Assembly (NCBI GenBank): GCA_000432515.1
Contig: HF996056.1
Coordinates: 57,038-121,037 of the forward strand
From: Bacteroides sp. CAG:545
Lineage (GTDB): Bacteria > Bacteroidota > Bacteroidia > Bacteroidales > UBA932
DNA length: 64,000 nucleotides
Direction of reading: 5' to 3'
How positions within the stretch are numbered: position 1 is the first letter of the stretch; each line of letters begins with the position of its first letter. The position numbers and the translations under genes were made by a program. The notes below the pieces were generated by a model. That model was not told the origin of the DNA. It saw only the letters and a list, made by a program, of their open reading frames with translations, and did not search any database. This document shows, in pieces, positions 16,526-25,471 of the stretch.

Positions 16526-17815
16526 TCAGCTGTATTTTCTCGGTAGTCTCAGCATGATGGCCATTATGGCGAAAATGCCCAAGGCATACGGATAGAAAAG
16601 CCATTTGATTATACTGAGCGAAGATATTCCTGCGAGGCCTGAAGCCATCAGCATCTGTGCACCATAGGGTAGAAGCCCCTGGATTACGCACGAGAACGTG
16701 TCCAGGATGCTGGCAGTCTTGCGCGGGTCCAGACCGAAACGCGAAGTGATATCTTTGGCAATTCCTCCTGTGGTGAGAATCGCGATTGTATTGTTGGCCG
16801 TGCAGACATTTGCCAGACTGACAAGGGCAGCGATGCTGAGTTCCGCACCGCGTTTGCCTCCTATCCGTCTGGTAAGCAGATAGACGAGATAGTCGATGCC
16901 TCCGTTGTACCTGATCAGTTCCAGCATGCCTCCGGACAGCATTGTCACTATTATCAGGTCTCCCATTCCGGCAATACCTTTGCCGATTCCGCCCAGCCAT
17001 CCGGTCCAGTCAAGAGTGCCTTGAGAAAAACCGATTATTGCATTGACAACGATGCCGATGGCGAGGACTTCCACTACATTGACGCCGGAAAGAGCGAGCC
17101 CGATCACCAGAATATAGGGGATGAGCCTGCCCCAATTGATGTCGCCTGCCGGCTGCGCAAACGATGTGCCCTGTCCCATTATGACATATATTGCCGCGAC
17201 TGTCAATGCTGCCGGGGCGACGATTCTGAGGTTGACCTTGAACTTGTCTGACATGAGGCAGCCCTGAGTCTTTGTGGCTGCAATTGTCGTATCCGAAAGG
17301 AAGGAAAGATTGTCGCCGAAAAATGCTCCGCCGGCGACAATGGCAGTGATGAAGCCCGTGTCAATGCCGGATTCCGTTGCTATTCCCGCGGCTACCGGGA
17401 CAAGGGCTACTATGGTGCCGACACTGGTTCCTATCGCCATTGAGATGAAACAGGACGCCAGAAACAATCCCACGTATATCATTGACGGTGGCAGAATCGC
17501 CAGTGTGACATTGACAGTGGCCTCGATTGCACCTATTTCTTTTGCGGTTTCCGCGAAGGCGCCGGCGAGGATGAATATCCAGAGCATGAGAAGGACGTTT
17601 TTCTGTCCTGCGCCCTGTGAAAAGACGGCTATCTTGTCCTCGATCGGACCTTTTTTGCTGATGAGCAGGCCGTAGGCGGAGGCTATGAGAAATGCGGAGG
17701 CTATAGGAATCTTATAGAAATCTCCTGCGACTATGGAGGAGATGAGATATATTCCGAGAAATACAATGAGCGGACTCAGGGCCAGCAGCCCCTGGGTTTT
17801 TGTTCTGTCTGTCAT
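16526..17815 (-). CDS. NhaC-family Na+/H+ antiporter
   Basis: The 429-residue protein has about 11 hydrophobic segments. It carries the NhaC-family signature around G-A-F-F-G-D-N-L-S-F-L-S-D-T-T, which contains the acidic and Ser/Thr residues of the ion pathway. A second conserved N-N-T-I-A-I-L repeat follows in the C-terminal half. It is predicted to exchange sodium (or a related ion or organic anion) for protons across the inner membrane. The ATG at 17813-17815 is preceded by a -7 element at 17835-17842, divergent from the corA promoter. Some NhaC homologues exchange malate/lactate, so substrate is not certain. Confidence 0.85.
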   Translation of the reverse strand: MTDRTKTQGLLALSPLIVFLGIYLISSIVAGDFYKIPIASAFLIASAYGLLISKKGPIEDKIAVFSQGAGQKNVLLMLWIFILAGAFAETAKEIGAIEATVNVTLAILPPSMIYVGLFLASCFISMAIGTSVGTIVALVPVAAGIATESGIDTGFITAIVAGGAFFGDNLSFLSDTTIAATKTQGCLMSDKFKVNLRIVAPAALTVAAIYVIMGQGTSFAQPAGDINWGRLIPYILVIGLALSGVNVVEVLAIGIVVNAIIGFSQGTLDWTGWLGGIGKGIAGMGDLIIVTMLSGGMLELIRYNGGIDYLVYLLTRRIGGKRGAELSIAALVSLANVCTANNTIAILTTGGIAKDITSRFGLDPRKTASILDTFSCVIQGLLPYGAQMLMASGLAGISSLSIIKWLFYPYALGIFAIMAIMLRLPRKYS

Positions 17816-17834
17816 TTTCTATGGATAATTTTCA

Positions 17835-17842
17835 CAAATATA
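17835..17842 (-). promoter_or_regulatory. -7 element for the NhaC-family gene
   Basis: On the minus strand this reads TATATTTG, a match to TAnnTTTG, 20 bp upstream of the start codon. Confidence 0.6.
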
Positions 17843-17876
17843 CTGCCTTTTTCTTCTTCATTTCGGGAAAAAGTGA

Positions 17877-17884
17877 TAATTTTG
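17877..17884 (+). promoter_or_regulatory. -7 element for corA
   Basis: TAATTTTG matches TAnnTTTG. It leaves a leader of about 75 nt before the ATG at 17966 in which no known riboswitch was recognised. Confidence 0.5.
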
Positions 17885-17965
17885 TAGGCTTGCTTTTCCG
17901 TAGATGAGCGGGCTTGTTATGCTTTGGAACCTCCTGACTACGGTCCGGATAAAATCAGATGAGGT

Positions 17966-18913
17966 ATGATTACGATTTTTTACAGATCAGCCGGCAAGAT
18001 TGTTTACTCACAGTCCACAGCCGATTTAGATGTTCTTGTACACGAGGATGTGATTTGGATAGACCTCTTTTCTCCGTCCGGGGACGAAAAGAGAACGGTG
18101 GAAAAGTTTCTTGACACTGAAATCCAGAGTCGTGCGCAGGCAGAGGAAATCGAGAGTTCTTCACGTTTTTCAGAAACCGACACAGCCATATTCGCCAATA
18201 CGAACTTCCTTATTCCGGGTCCGGAAGAATATGCCATGGAAGCGGTGTCTTTCACGCTTGTGGGCAATGTGCTCACTACATTGAGAGATGTCCCTCTGCG
18301 AAGCTTTACCGAACTGCAGCGTAAGATGCAGGCGGTTCCGCGTCTGTTCCCGAACGGTTATTGGGTGTTTGTCAGCATCATGGACCAGCGAGTCGATCTG
18401 GATGCCGACATGATAGAGCTCATGTCCAAGGAAATCGCGCAATACAGCAAGAGGATAAACCAGCAGGAGGATATCAATGAGGACTTCCTCTTGGATATCA
18501 ACCAGCTGCAGGACAATACGATGACCGTGCGCGAGAACATTGTCGATAAACAGCGTCTCATTTCCAATATGATGAAAAGCGACAAGTATCCGTCAGAGCT
18601 CGAGCCTCGTTTCAATGTTCTCCTGCAGGATATCTCGTCACTTATAAACCACTCGAACTTCAGTTTCGAAAGACTTGAGTATCTTCAGGATACCGTAGTC
18701 GGTCTTATCAATCTCGACCAGAACAGGATCATGAAGATCTTTACATTGATCTCCCTGCTGCTCATGCCGCCGACTCTTGTGGCGAGCTTCTATGGAATGA
18801 ACGTGGCGCTTCCTCTGTCGGACAAGTCCTGGTCGTGGGTGCTCATATGCGGCTTTATGATATTCTCATTGGCCATAATCCTGTATCTGTTCAAGCGTCG
18901 GAAGATGCTGTAA
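17966..18913 (+). CDS. corA: CorA-family magnesium/divalent cation transporter
   Basis: The 315-residue protein has the CorA layout. A soluble alpha/beta funnel domain and a long stalk helix rich in Glu, Gln and Asn come first, then two C-terminal membrane helices separated by a short loop. The selectivity motif Y-G-M-N is present with G277-M278-N279 at the end of the first helix. It is expected to form a pentamer that lets Mg2+ (possibly Co2+ or Ni2+) into the cytoplasm. A basic C-terminus (K-R-R-K) follows TM2, as is usual. It is monocistronic between a divergent antiporter and rpsA. Confidence 0.93.
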   Translation: MITIFYRSAGKIVYSQSTADLDVLVHEDVIWIDLFSPSGDEKRTVEKFLDTEIQSRAQAEEIESSSRFSETDTAIFANTNFLIPGPEEYAMEAVSFTLVGNVLTTLRDVPLRSFTELQRKMQAVPRLFPNGYWVFVSIMDQRVDLDADMIELMSKEIAQYSKRINQQEDINEDFLLDINQLQDNTMTVRENIVDKQRLISNMMKSDKYPSELEPRFNVLLQDISSLINHSNFSFERLEYLQDTVVGLINLDQNRIMKIFTLISLLLMPPTLVASFYGMNVALPLSDKSWSWVLICGFMIFSLAIILYLFKRRKML

Positions 18914-18930
18914 AAATCTCTCCAATCATA

Positions 18931-18960
18931 TTGTAAATCAGATTATTTTACGTATATTTG
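18931..18960 (+). promoter_or_regulatory. Promoter of rpsA
   Basis: TTG at 18931-18933 and TATATTTG at 18953-18960 form a -33/-7 pair of Bacteroidota type. Confidence 0.65.
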
Positions 18961-18965
18961 CGCCG

Positions 18966-19045
18966 CCTTTTCGGGTGCGGTGCGCGTTATCGTGTCTGAC
19001 AGGTACAATAAATAATGTTAAACCACTAGTTTTTATTCGTAATTT
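18966..19045 (+). other. 5' leader of rpsA
   Basis: About 80 nt separate the predicted transcription start from the S1 start codon. The first part is GC-rich and can fold into a small hairpin; the rest is AT-rich. Autogenous control of S1 through this leader is possible but not shown by the sequence alone. Confidence 0.3.
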
Positions 19046-20881
19046 ATGGAAGAAAACAAAGTTGCAGTTGAGACCCCTGAAGTAGTAGAGGCTCCTGCAA
19101 AAGAAGAAACCAAGAAAGCTCCGCTGAACGCATCAGTGGCTCCGGAGAACTTCGACTGGGACGCTTTCGAGAAAGAGGCTGCCTATGGTGACACCGACAA
19201 GGCCACCATCGAGAAGGCTTATGAAAGCACACTCTCAAAAGTTAATGAAAATGAAGTAGTTGAGGGAACTGTAACCTCTATCAACAAGAGAGAGGTCGTC
19301 GTTAACATCGGCTACAAGAGCGACGGTGTCATCGCTGCTCCGGAGTTCCGTTACAATCCGGACCTCAAAGTAGGTGACAAAGTTGAAGTTTACGTAGAGT
19401 CTCCTGAAGACAAGAAGGGACAGCTCGTCCTTTCTCACAAGAAAGCTCGTCAGCTGCGTTCTTGGGATATGGTAAACGAGGCATTCGACAAGGGCGAAAT
19501 CGTAAAAGGTTATGTCAAGACCCGTACGAAGGGCGGTATGATCGTGGACGTTTTCGGAATCGAGGCCTTCCTCCCTGGTTCTCAGATCGACATCCGTCCT
19601 ATCAAGGATTACGATGCATTTGTTGACCAGACAATGGACTTCAAGATCGTCAAGATCAACCAGGAATTCCGCAATGTTGTCGTATCTCACAAGGCTCTCC
19701 TCGAGGCAGAACTCGAGAAACAGAAGAGCGAGATCATCGGCAAACTCGAAAAAGGTCAGGTTCTCGAAGGAACTGTCAAGAACATCACCAACTATGGTGT
19801 ATTCGTTGACCTCGGCGGTGTTGACGGTCTCATCCACATCACTGACCTCTCTTGGGGCCGCGTAAACAACCCTGAGGAAGTAGTGAAACTTGATGAGAAG
19901 ATCAAGGTTGTAGTTCTCGACTTCAACGAGCAGCAGAAGAGAATCGCTCTCGGTCTGAAGCAGCTCACACCTCATCCTTGGGACAGCCTCGATCCGGATA
20001 TCAAAGTCGGTGACAAGGTTAAAGGTAAAGTTGTCCTCATCGCTGACTACGGCGCATTCGTTGAGATCAAACCTGGCGTTGAGGGACTTATCCACGTATC
20101 TGAGATGTCTTGGTCTCCAAGACTCCGTATCGCTCAGGACTTCCTGAAGGTAGGCGACGAGGTAGAGGCTCAGATCCTTTCTCTCGACAGAGAAGCAAGA
20201 AAGATGTCTCTCGGTCTGAAACAGCTTACTCCTAACCCATGGGAGAGCATCCGTGAGAAATATCCTGTAGGTTCACAGCACAAGGCTGTTGTCCGCAACA
20301 TCACCAACTTCGGTGTATTTGCAGAGCTCGAGGACGGTATCGAAGGACTCGTTCACATCAGCGACCTCTCTTGGGACAAGATCAAACATCCGTCAGAGAT
20401 GGTTCAGGTAGGTGATACTATCGACGTAGTTATCCTCGACTTCGATGAGGCTAACCACAAGCTCAGCCTTGGCCACAAGCAGCTTCTTCCTAACCCATGG
20501 AACGAGCTCGAGGCTAAGTATCCTGTAGGAACAACTGTTGAGGCTACTGTGGGTTCTGCTACTGACAAGGGTGCAAATGTTGTACTCGAGGACGGTACTG
20601 AAGGATTCGCATTCAAGAAAGACCTCGTTAAAGAGGACGGCAAACAGGCTCTTGAAGGTGAGAAACTTCCTTTCGTAGTTACAGAACTCAGAAGAAGCAC
20701 CAGAAAGCTCTTCCTCTCACACCTCAAGACTTATGCTGACGTGAAAGCTGAAAGAGCTGCAGCTGAGGTGGACAACACCAAGAAGACAGTCAAGATGATC
20801 AACTCCAACATTGAGAAGACAACTCTCGGAGATATCGATGCTCTTGCTGCCCTCAAGGACAAGTTCGAGAAAGGTGAATAA
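19046..20881 (+). CDS. rpsA: 30S ribosomal protein S1
   Basis: The 611-residue protein contains an acidic, Ala/Glu-rich N-terminal extension of about 60 residues followed by six S1 (OB-fold) domains. Repeated blocks can be seen, such as G-V-F-V-D-L-G-G-V-D-G-L-I-H, G-A-F-V-E-I-K-P-G-V-E-G-L-I-H and G-V-F-A-E-L-E-D-G-I-E-G-L-V-H, each followed by a D-L/M-S-W segment. S1 brings mRNA to the 30S subunit, which matters in Bacteroidota where Shine-Dalgarno use is weak. Codon choice is strongly biased and regular (Leu CTC, Gly GGT/GGC), as expected for a highly expressed gene. The end overlaps the RNase Z start by 8 bp. Confidence 0.97.
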   Translation: MEENKVAVETPEVVEAPAKEETKKAPLNASVAPENFDWDAFEKEAAYGDTDKATIEKAYESTLSKVNENEVVEGTVTSINKREVVVNIGYKSDGVIAAPEFRYNPDLKVGDKVEVYVESPEDKKGQLVLSHKKARQLRSWDMVNEAFDKGEIVKGYVKTRTKGGMIVDVFGIEAFLPGSQIDIRPIKDYDAFVDQTMDFKIVKINQEFRNVVVSHKALLEAELEKQKSEIIGKLEKGQVLEGTVKNITNYGVFVDLGGVDGLIHITDLSWGRVNNPEEVVKLDEKIKVVVLDFNEQQKRIALGLKQLTPHPWDSLDPDIKVGDKVKGKVVLIADYGAFVEIKPGVEGLIHVSEMSWSPRLRIAQDFLKVGDEVEAQILSLDREARKMSLGLKQLTPNPWESIREKYPVGSQHKAVVRNITNFGVFAELEDGIEGLVHISDLSWDKIKHPSEMVQVGDTIDVVILDFDEANHKLSLGHKQLLPNPWNELEAKYPVGTTVEATVGSATDKGANVVLEDGTEGFAFKKDLVKEDGKQALEGEKLPFVVTELRRSTRKLFLSHLKTYADVKAERAAAEVDNTKKTVKMINSNIEKTTLGDIDALAALKDKFEKGE

Positions 20882-21851
20882 TTTTACATTGAAGATAATG
20901 GGCACTGCTTCGGCAATGCCCGTTGTCGATAGATTTCAGAGCGCCCACGTACTTGAGGTACACGGGCGCTTGTTTTTAATAGACTGTGGCGAGGCTGTGC
21001 AGCGTCAGCTTCTACGTAACCGGATCTCGTTGGCCAAGTTGGATACCATCTTCATATCCCATATCCACGGAGACCATCTGTTCGGGCTTTTCCCGTTGCT
21101 TTCCACGCTCGGGTTGTCCTGTAGAATCTCTCCCGTGGTCATTTACGGGCCGAAAAACCTGGAACCGCTTCTGCGGTATTTCATTTCCTATTATGGAAAG
21201 GGAATCGGGGTGGACATTGACTTCCATCCTCTTTCGCTCAAGGAACCGCAGGTGATTTATTCGACGAAGTCGTTGGAGGTCTTGGCCTTTCCACTGAATC
21301 ATAAGATCGAGACTTATGGCTATATGTTCAGGGAGAAGCGGCCTCAGATGAACGTGCGAAAGGAAATGTTGGAGAAATACGGCTTTACGCTCGCGGAAAT
21401 CGGGGCATTGAAAAGAGGGGAGGATGTGCTCAGGCCAGCAGGTCGTGATGACGGGGCGGATTTCATGTCCGGTTTCGTAAAGTATTCAGGCACGGATGAG
21501 CCGCTGCTTATAAAGAATGAAGAAGTGGCTTACCTTCCGTATGAGCCGAGGAGTTACGCATATTGCAGCGATACGGCTCCTTTCAGCGAGCTTCCGGGTT
21601 GGGTGAAAGGCGTGAATCTTCTGTATCACGAGGCGACATATCTTCAGCAGTATGAACAGCAGGCAGGACTGCGTTATCATTCGACTACTGTCCAGGCGGC
21701 CCAGTGCGCATTGGAAGCAGGTGCAGGCAAGCTTGTCATTGCCCATTATTCGTCCAGATGCAGGGATGCGATGAAGTATCAGGAGGAATGTCGTGCGATT
21801 TTCCCTGAAACTTATGCTGCCAATGACGGAGATGTGTTCGAAATAGTGTAA
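20874..21851 (+). CDS. rnz: Ribonuclease Z (tRNA 3' processing endonuclease)
   Basis: The 325-residue metallo-beta-lactamase-fold enzyme has the zinc motif H63-x-H65-x-D67-H68 (S-H-I-H-G-D-H-L-F-G-L). Further ligands lie in the Y-C-S-D-T and A-H-Y-S-S-R segments. It trims tRNA 3' trailers. The preferred start is the GTG at 20874, which begins the family N-terminus (x-N-N-F-T-L-K-I-M-G-T-A-S-A) and overlaps rpsA by 8 bp; the ATG at 20898 would cut off the first beta strand. Coupling to rpsA would link tRNA maturation to ribosome production. Confidence 0.93.
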   Translation: MNNFTLKIMGTASAMPVVDRFQSAHVLEVHGRLFLIDCGEAVQRQLLRNRISLAKLDTIFISHIHGDHLFGLFPLLSTLGLSCRISPVVIYGPKNLEPLLRYFISYYGKGIGVDIDFHPLSLKEPQVIYSTKSLEVLAFPLNHKIETYGYMFREKRPQMNVRKEMLEKYGFTLAEIGALKRGEDVLRPAGRDDGADFMSGFVKYSGTDEPLLIKNEEVAYLPYEPRSYAYCSDTAPFSELPGWVKGVNLLYHEATYLQQYEQQAGLRYHSTTVQAAQCALEAGAGKLVIAHYSSRCRDAMKYQEECRAIFPETYAANDGDVFEIV

Positions 21852-21886
21852 TTTTGTCGACAGGGAGATTCCCGGATTTGTCAATT

Positions 21887-22957
21887 ATGAAAACATATAA
21901 GGTTGTTGTAAGTGCAGCGTTGCTGCTTTTCGTCTCAATGTTGGTGTCGGCTGTTCCTGAAAGCAGTATGCCGCAGAAGAAGTATATATCCCAATATGCG
22001 GAAACCGCGGTCAGGGAGATGTACCGTTCCGGTGTTCCGGCCAGCATTACCCTTGCCCAGGGACTTTTGGAGTCCAGATATGGACAGTCTCCATTGGCAA
22101 AGGAAGGAAACAATCATTTCGGCATCAAATGCCACGACTGGACAGGCAAGAAGATGTATCACGATGATGACAAGAGGGGAGAGTGTTTCCGCGTTTACAA
22201 ATCCGCCGATGAAAGTTTCCGTGACCACTCTGATTTCCTGCGTTACAGGGACAGGTACAAGTCATTGTTTGATTATGAAATAACTGATTATAAGGCGTGG
22301 GCCTATGGTCTTAAGAAGGCCGGATATGCCACTGATCCTGCTTATCCTGCCAAGCTTATAAAGATTATCGAAGATTATCATCTGTATGACTATGATACCA
22401 TGAAGCCGGAGAGTTTCGGCGAAGGCGGAACAGTGACTGAAACCGTATCTGAGAAGACAGCCGGGCAGAAACCGGATACTCATAGGAAGAAATCTTCCCG
22501 TAAGCATAAGCGTTCTGTGGTGAAGGAGGAGAAGATTCCGGTATCGCCGCTCAGGTTGGAGGAGCCTAAGAGAGAAGTGGCCGGCAAGGCGGCTGAGGAG
22601 TTTTCATTTTCATTGACAAGACAGCTTTTCTCGAAAAACGGGGTGCCGTTCATTTATGCTCTTGAGGGCGAAAGTTACAGCAGCATTGCCTCTGATTATC
22701 ACCTTTTTACGCGTGAAATTCTCCGGTTCAATGACGCTCCGGCAGATGAGTCTCTCGCTTCCGGTACCATTGTCTATCTTCAGGCAAAGAAGCTCCGCAC
22801 GGAAAGAGGCCTGGACAAATATATTTCTGATGAGGGCGGGGAGTCATTGAGGTCTCTCTCTCAGCGTTTTGCAGTGCGTCTGAAGTCATTGTGCAAGCTC
22901 AATGGACTTGATGCTGATTATGTTACCGTTTCCGGTGACGAACTTAGATTGAGATGA
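21887..22957 (+). CDS. Secreted N-acetylglucosaminidase (GH73-like) with LysM domains
   Basis: The 356-residue protein has an N-terminal signal peptide (about 20 residues). A FlgJ-like glucosaminidase domain follows at ~25-170, with the motif A-Q-G-L-L-E-S-R-Y-G containing the catalytic Glu and the companion N-N-H-F-G-I-K-C. A Lys/Pro/Glu linker leads to two LysM-like repeats (~240-290 and ~310-356). It hydrolyses peptidoglycan glycan strands in the periplasm. Translation is coupled to mltG by an ATGA overlap, so a murein remodelling pair is likely. The Met at 21887 is chosen because it directly precedes the signal peptide. Confidence 0.9.
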   Translation: MKTYKVVVSAALLLFVSMLVSAVPESSMPQKKYISQYAETAVREMYRSGVPASITLAQGLLESRYGQSPLAKEGNNHFGIKCHDWTGKKMYHDDDKRGECFRVYKSADESFRDHSDFLRYRDRYKSLFDYEITDYKAWAYGLKKAGYATDPAYPAKLIKIIEDYHLYDYDTMKPESFGEGGTVTETVSEKTAGQKPDTHRKKSSRKHKRSVVKEEKIPVSPLRLEEPKREVAGKAAEEFSFSLTRQLFSKNGVPFIYALEGESYSSIASDYHLFTREILRFNDAPADESLASGTIVYLQAKKLRTERGLDKYISDEGGESLRSLSQRFAVRLKSLCKLNGLDADYVTVSGDELRLR

Positions 22958-24000
22958 AAAAAGCATTGACAATTACAGCCTCGGTGCTGGTTCTGTTGGC
23001 GGTTTCCTGGAAGGTGGGCACTGAAGTGTTTGACCGTAAGGCACCGTGTTTTTCTGCGTCTGCAGAAATCTATGTCTATCCTAATATGACCAATGCAGAT
23101 GTCCTGGAGGAGGTTATAGAAAAGTGTGATCCGGTCTGGAAGGCGAGTGTGAGGCGTTCTTTCCGGAAAGAGGGACTGGTGAAAAGTGGAGAAAAGGGAT
23201 ATCGCAAATGCAAGACCGGGCATTATGTGATTTCTGGACAGAACAGTTCGATTTATGTGGCACGGATGCTGAAAAACGGATGGCAGACGCCTGTGAATCT
23301 GGTGCTTTCAGGAAGCATAAGGCAGAGGAGTGCGCTGGCAAGGAAAATCAGCCGTCAGATGTTGCTGGACTCCCTGTCTGTAATCGATGCTTTGGGAGAT
23401 TCTGTGCTTTTGTCCAAATACGGGTTCACCAGGGAAAATGTCTTCGGGCTTATTATGCCTGACACCTACAAGGTTTACTGGACGGATTCTATGAATGTGA
23501 TTCTGGATAAGCAGAAGGCAGCCTGGGATGCGTTCTGGACTGAGGAGAATCTGACCAAGGCCAAGATACAGGGACTTACTCCCATGGAGGTGAGCACGCT
23601 GGCCAGCATTGTCCGGGGCGAATCGAATTATGTGCCTGAGTATCCGATGATTGCAGCGGTCTATCTGAACCGTCTCCATAAGAGTATGAAACTGCAGGCC
23701 GATCCGACTGTGGCATTCTGCTATGACTATACATTGAACAGGATTCTCAAGGCTCATCTCAAGGTGGATTCGCCGTACAATACATATAAGCATGCAGGCC
23801 TGCCTCCTGCGCCTATCTGTTCGCCTGGCAAGGATGCGATGAATGCGGTTCTCAATCCTGCCGGCAGCAAGGATATCCTTTATTTCTGTGCCAGCCCTGA
23901 TTTCAACGGCCGTCATCTTTTCGCGGCCACATATTCAGAACACCTCCGTAACGCCCGCGCCTTCCAGCGTGCCCTAACCGTCAGACTCAGAAATCGTTAA
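22954..24000 (+). CDS. mltG: Endolytic murein transglycosylase MltG
   Basis: The 348-residue protein has one N-terminal membrane anchor (~5-22), a LysM-like region and a YceG catalytic domain. It cuts nascent glycan strands at the inner membrane and sets glycan length. The family core is recognisable: L-A-S-I-V-x-x-E-S, then A-A-V-Y-L-N-R-L, L-Q-A-D-P-T-V, Y-N-T-Y and G-L-P-P-A-P-I. The usual E-K-E or E-E-E triad after A-S-I-V is R-G-E here, so only the third acidic residue is kept. It starts within the stop of the preceding glucosaminidase gene. Confidence 0.93.
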   Translation: MKKALTITASVLVLLAVSWKVGTEVFDRKAPCFSASAEIYVYPNMTNADVLEEVIEKCDPVWKASVRRSFRKEGLVKSGEKGYRKCKTGHYVISGQNSSIYVARMLKNGWQTPVNLVLSGSIRQRSALARKISRQMLLDSLSVIDALGDSVLLSKYGFTRENVFGLIMPDTYKVYWTDSMNVILDKQKAAWDAFWTEENLTKAKIQGLTPMEVSTLASIVRGESNYVPEYPMIAAVYLNRLHKSMKLQADPTVAFCYDYTLNRILKAHLKVDSPYNTYKHAGLPPAPICSPGKDAMNAVLNPAGSKDILYFCASPDFNGRHLFAATYSEHLRNARAFQRALTVRLRNR

Positions 24001-24059
24001 TGCTCAGTTAGCCACGATGGCGGCTTACCGAATCTTGCTGCCCGGACGTGAGACCGATT

Positions 24060-25391
24060 CTATGATATCTTGGAAACCAGGTATTTGCGGAGTAGGCTCC
24101 AGCGGTAATATGGGCCTGGACCTAAGGCTGGAATCGATGTCTCAGACTCGTTGAAAAGAAATTTTACCAGCACTTCGCCCTTCTTGTTCCTGTAGAAGAG
24201 CATCTGGAGGTTCGAGGCCATCGGCATTCCTTCGAATGAATACCATTTCCCGTCTATGGATTTCGCCATCTTCTCCTCTTTTTCGAAACCTGCCAGGCGC
24301 AGTAGGCTTAAGATCGGCCCCAGACCGGCATCGTGACCGAAACGAAGGTCCGCGCAGTGCCCGTTTCCGCCGTAACAATCAGCGCCGGCGTGCCCTGCCT
24401 CTGCATCACAAGTGCACATCCCCATTGCGGCGTCGGCTTTCTCGACAATGTCCTTGAGGACTCTTGCGCCGATGAGGTCACGTGACCTGCCATTTTCGAC
24501 CGACGCATTCATTATCGTGTAGAACCTCACATTGTAATATGAAAATATGCCGTAAATCTCCTCAGTCGTAAAATGGCGATAGATGTATGGATCTTGGATA
24601 TCAAGACATTGACCTATACTGCCGGCATTCAGAAGCTCCGCGAAGAACTTCCGCGCGCCGCCCTTCATATATTTTACCGCCTCATCTGCATCAGTGGTCA
24701 ATGCAGTCAGCAGCCTTGTCGGGTCCAGATTGGCATTGAGAACAGAGTCTCTCACGAACACCTCGCGCGCATTGTCTTGCGGAACACCCTCGTCATTGCA
24801 CAGATACTTGGTGAAACGCTCGCCGGCATCCATTGTAATCTCAAGAGACGGATTCTCCCGACCCAATTCCAGGCAGAAATTCGCCATGCTCTGGATACAG
24901 CGCGGCACGGCGGTCGCCACACAGTACACTTCTTGTCTGTCCCTCTGATTGAAAATCTCAGGGCAACGTCTGCATAGCCGCCCGGCAATATCCTGATGCT
25001 GCCTGGCACCTTTATGGGTAAGATAGCCTATCTGACCATCGTGGGCATCTGCGATTACCTGCATGTCACCCAGAACGGATTTTCCCTCATCAGTCAGCAG
25101 GTTGTGCGCATCCAGAGAGTACAGAACAGCCATCGGCGACCTGAAAAAGTTTTCGGCACAATGATACCTGCTGCCATGCCTTCCGTAATGACTGACATAA
25201 AAAGGCTTGAAGCCCTTCGGCGCGGGCGTGTCAATGATTTTGGACGGAGCCTCGTAATTATAAAGTAGAGGAGCGCTTCTCTCAGGCTTCTCCTGCAGGA
25301 GTCGCATCAGTTCCTGCTTGTTCTGCGTCGGCTGGGCCAATGCGCTTGTGCAGGAAAGAAAAACAATAAATATGTGGCAAATTCGGTTCAT
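24060..25391 (-). CDS. Histidine-acid phosphatase, MINPP/phytase-like
   Basis: The 443-residue secreted protein has a signal peptide (cleavage near A-L-A-Q) and the branch-2 histidine phosphatase motif S-H-Y-G-R-H-G-S-R-Y-H, whose His forms the phospho-enzyme. The second catalytic segment reads L-R-F-G-H-D-A-G-L. This matches multiple inositol-polyphosphate phosphatases found in gut Bacteroidetes, which release phosphate from phytate. The HD rather than HAE proton-donor motif is seen in this group as well. A -7 element at 25419-25426 faces it. The Met at 25391 is chosen since it begins the signal peptide. It converges on mltG with a 59-bp gap. Confidence 0.85.
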   Translation of the reverse strand: MNRICHIFIVFLSCTSALAQPTQNKQELMRLLQEKPERSAPLLYNYEAPSKIIDTPAPKGFKPFYVSHYGRHGSRYHCAENFFRSPMAVLYSLDAHNLLTDEGKSVLGDMQVIADAHDGQIGYLTHKGARQHQDIAGRLCRRCPEIFNQRDRQEVYCVATAVPRCIQSMANFCLELGRENPSLEITMDAGERFTKYLCNDEGVPQDNAREVFVRDSVLNANLDPTRLLTALTTDADEAVKYMKGGARKFFAELLNAGSIGQCLDIQDPYIYRHFTTEEIYGIFSYYNVRFYTIMNASVENGRSRDLIGARVLKDIVEKADAAMGMCTCDAEAGHAGADCYGGNGHCADLRFGHDAGLGPILSLLRLAGFEKEEKMAKSIDGKWYSFEGMPMASNLQMLFYRNKKGEVLVKFLFNESETSIPALGPGPYYRWSLLRKYLVSKIS

Positions 25392-25415
25392 AATCCACAA
25401 AATTAGAAAAAACTA

Positions 25416-25446
25416 TTGCAAATATAAAAATCTTGCCATATCTTTG
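25416..25446 (+). promoter_or_regulatory. Promoter of the ABC transporter operon
   Basis: TTG at 25416-25418 and TATCTTTG at 25439-25446 fit the Bacteroidota promoter. It is back to back with the phosphatase promoter. Confidence 0.6.
25419..25426 (-). promoter_or_regulatory. -7 element for the MINPP-like phosphatase
   Basis: It reads TATATTTG on the minus strand and lies 28 bp upstream of the start codon. It overlaps the -33 region of the divergent ABC operon promoter, so the two may compete. Confidence 0.6.
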
Positions 25447-25471
25447 CAGTGTACTAATAAACTCATACACT

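Noticed and set aside
24001..24059. Terminator between mltG and the phosphatase gene
   Set aside because: Only a weak AGCC/GGCT stem without a T run is present, which is not enough to call.
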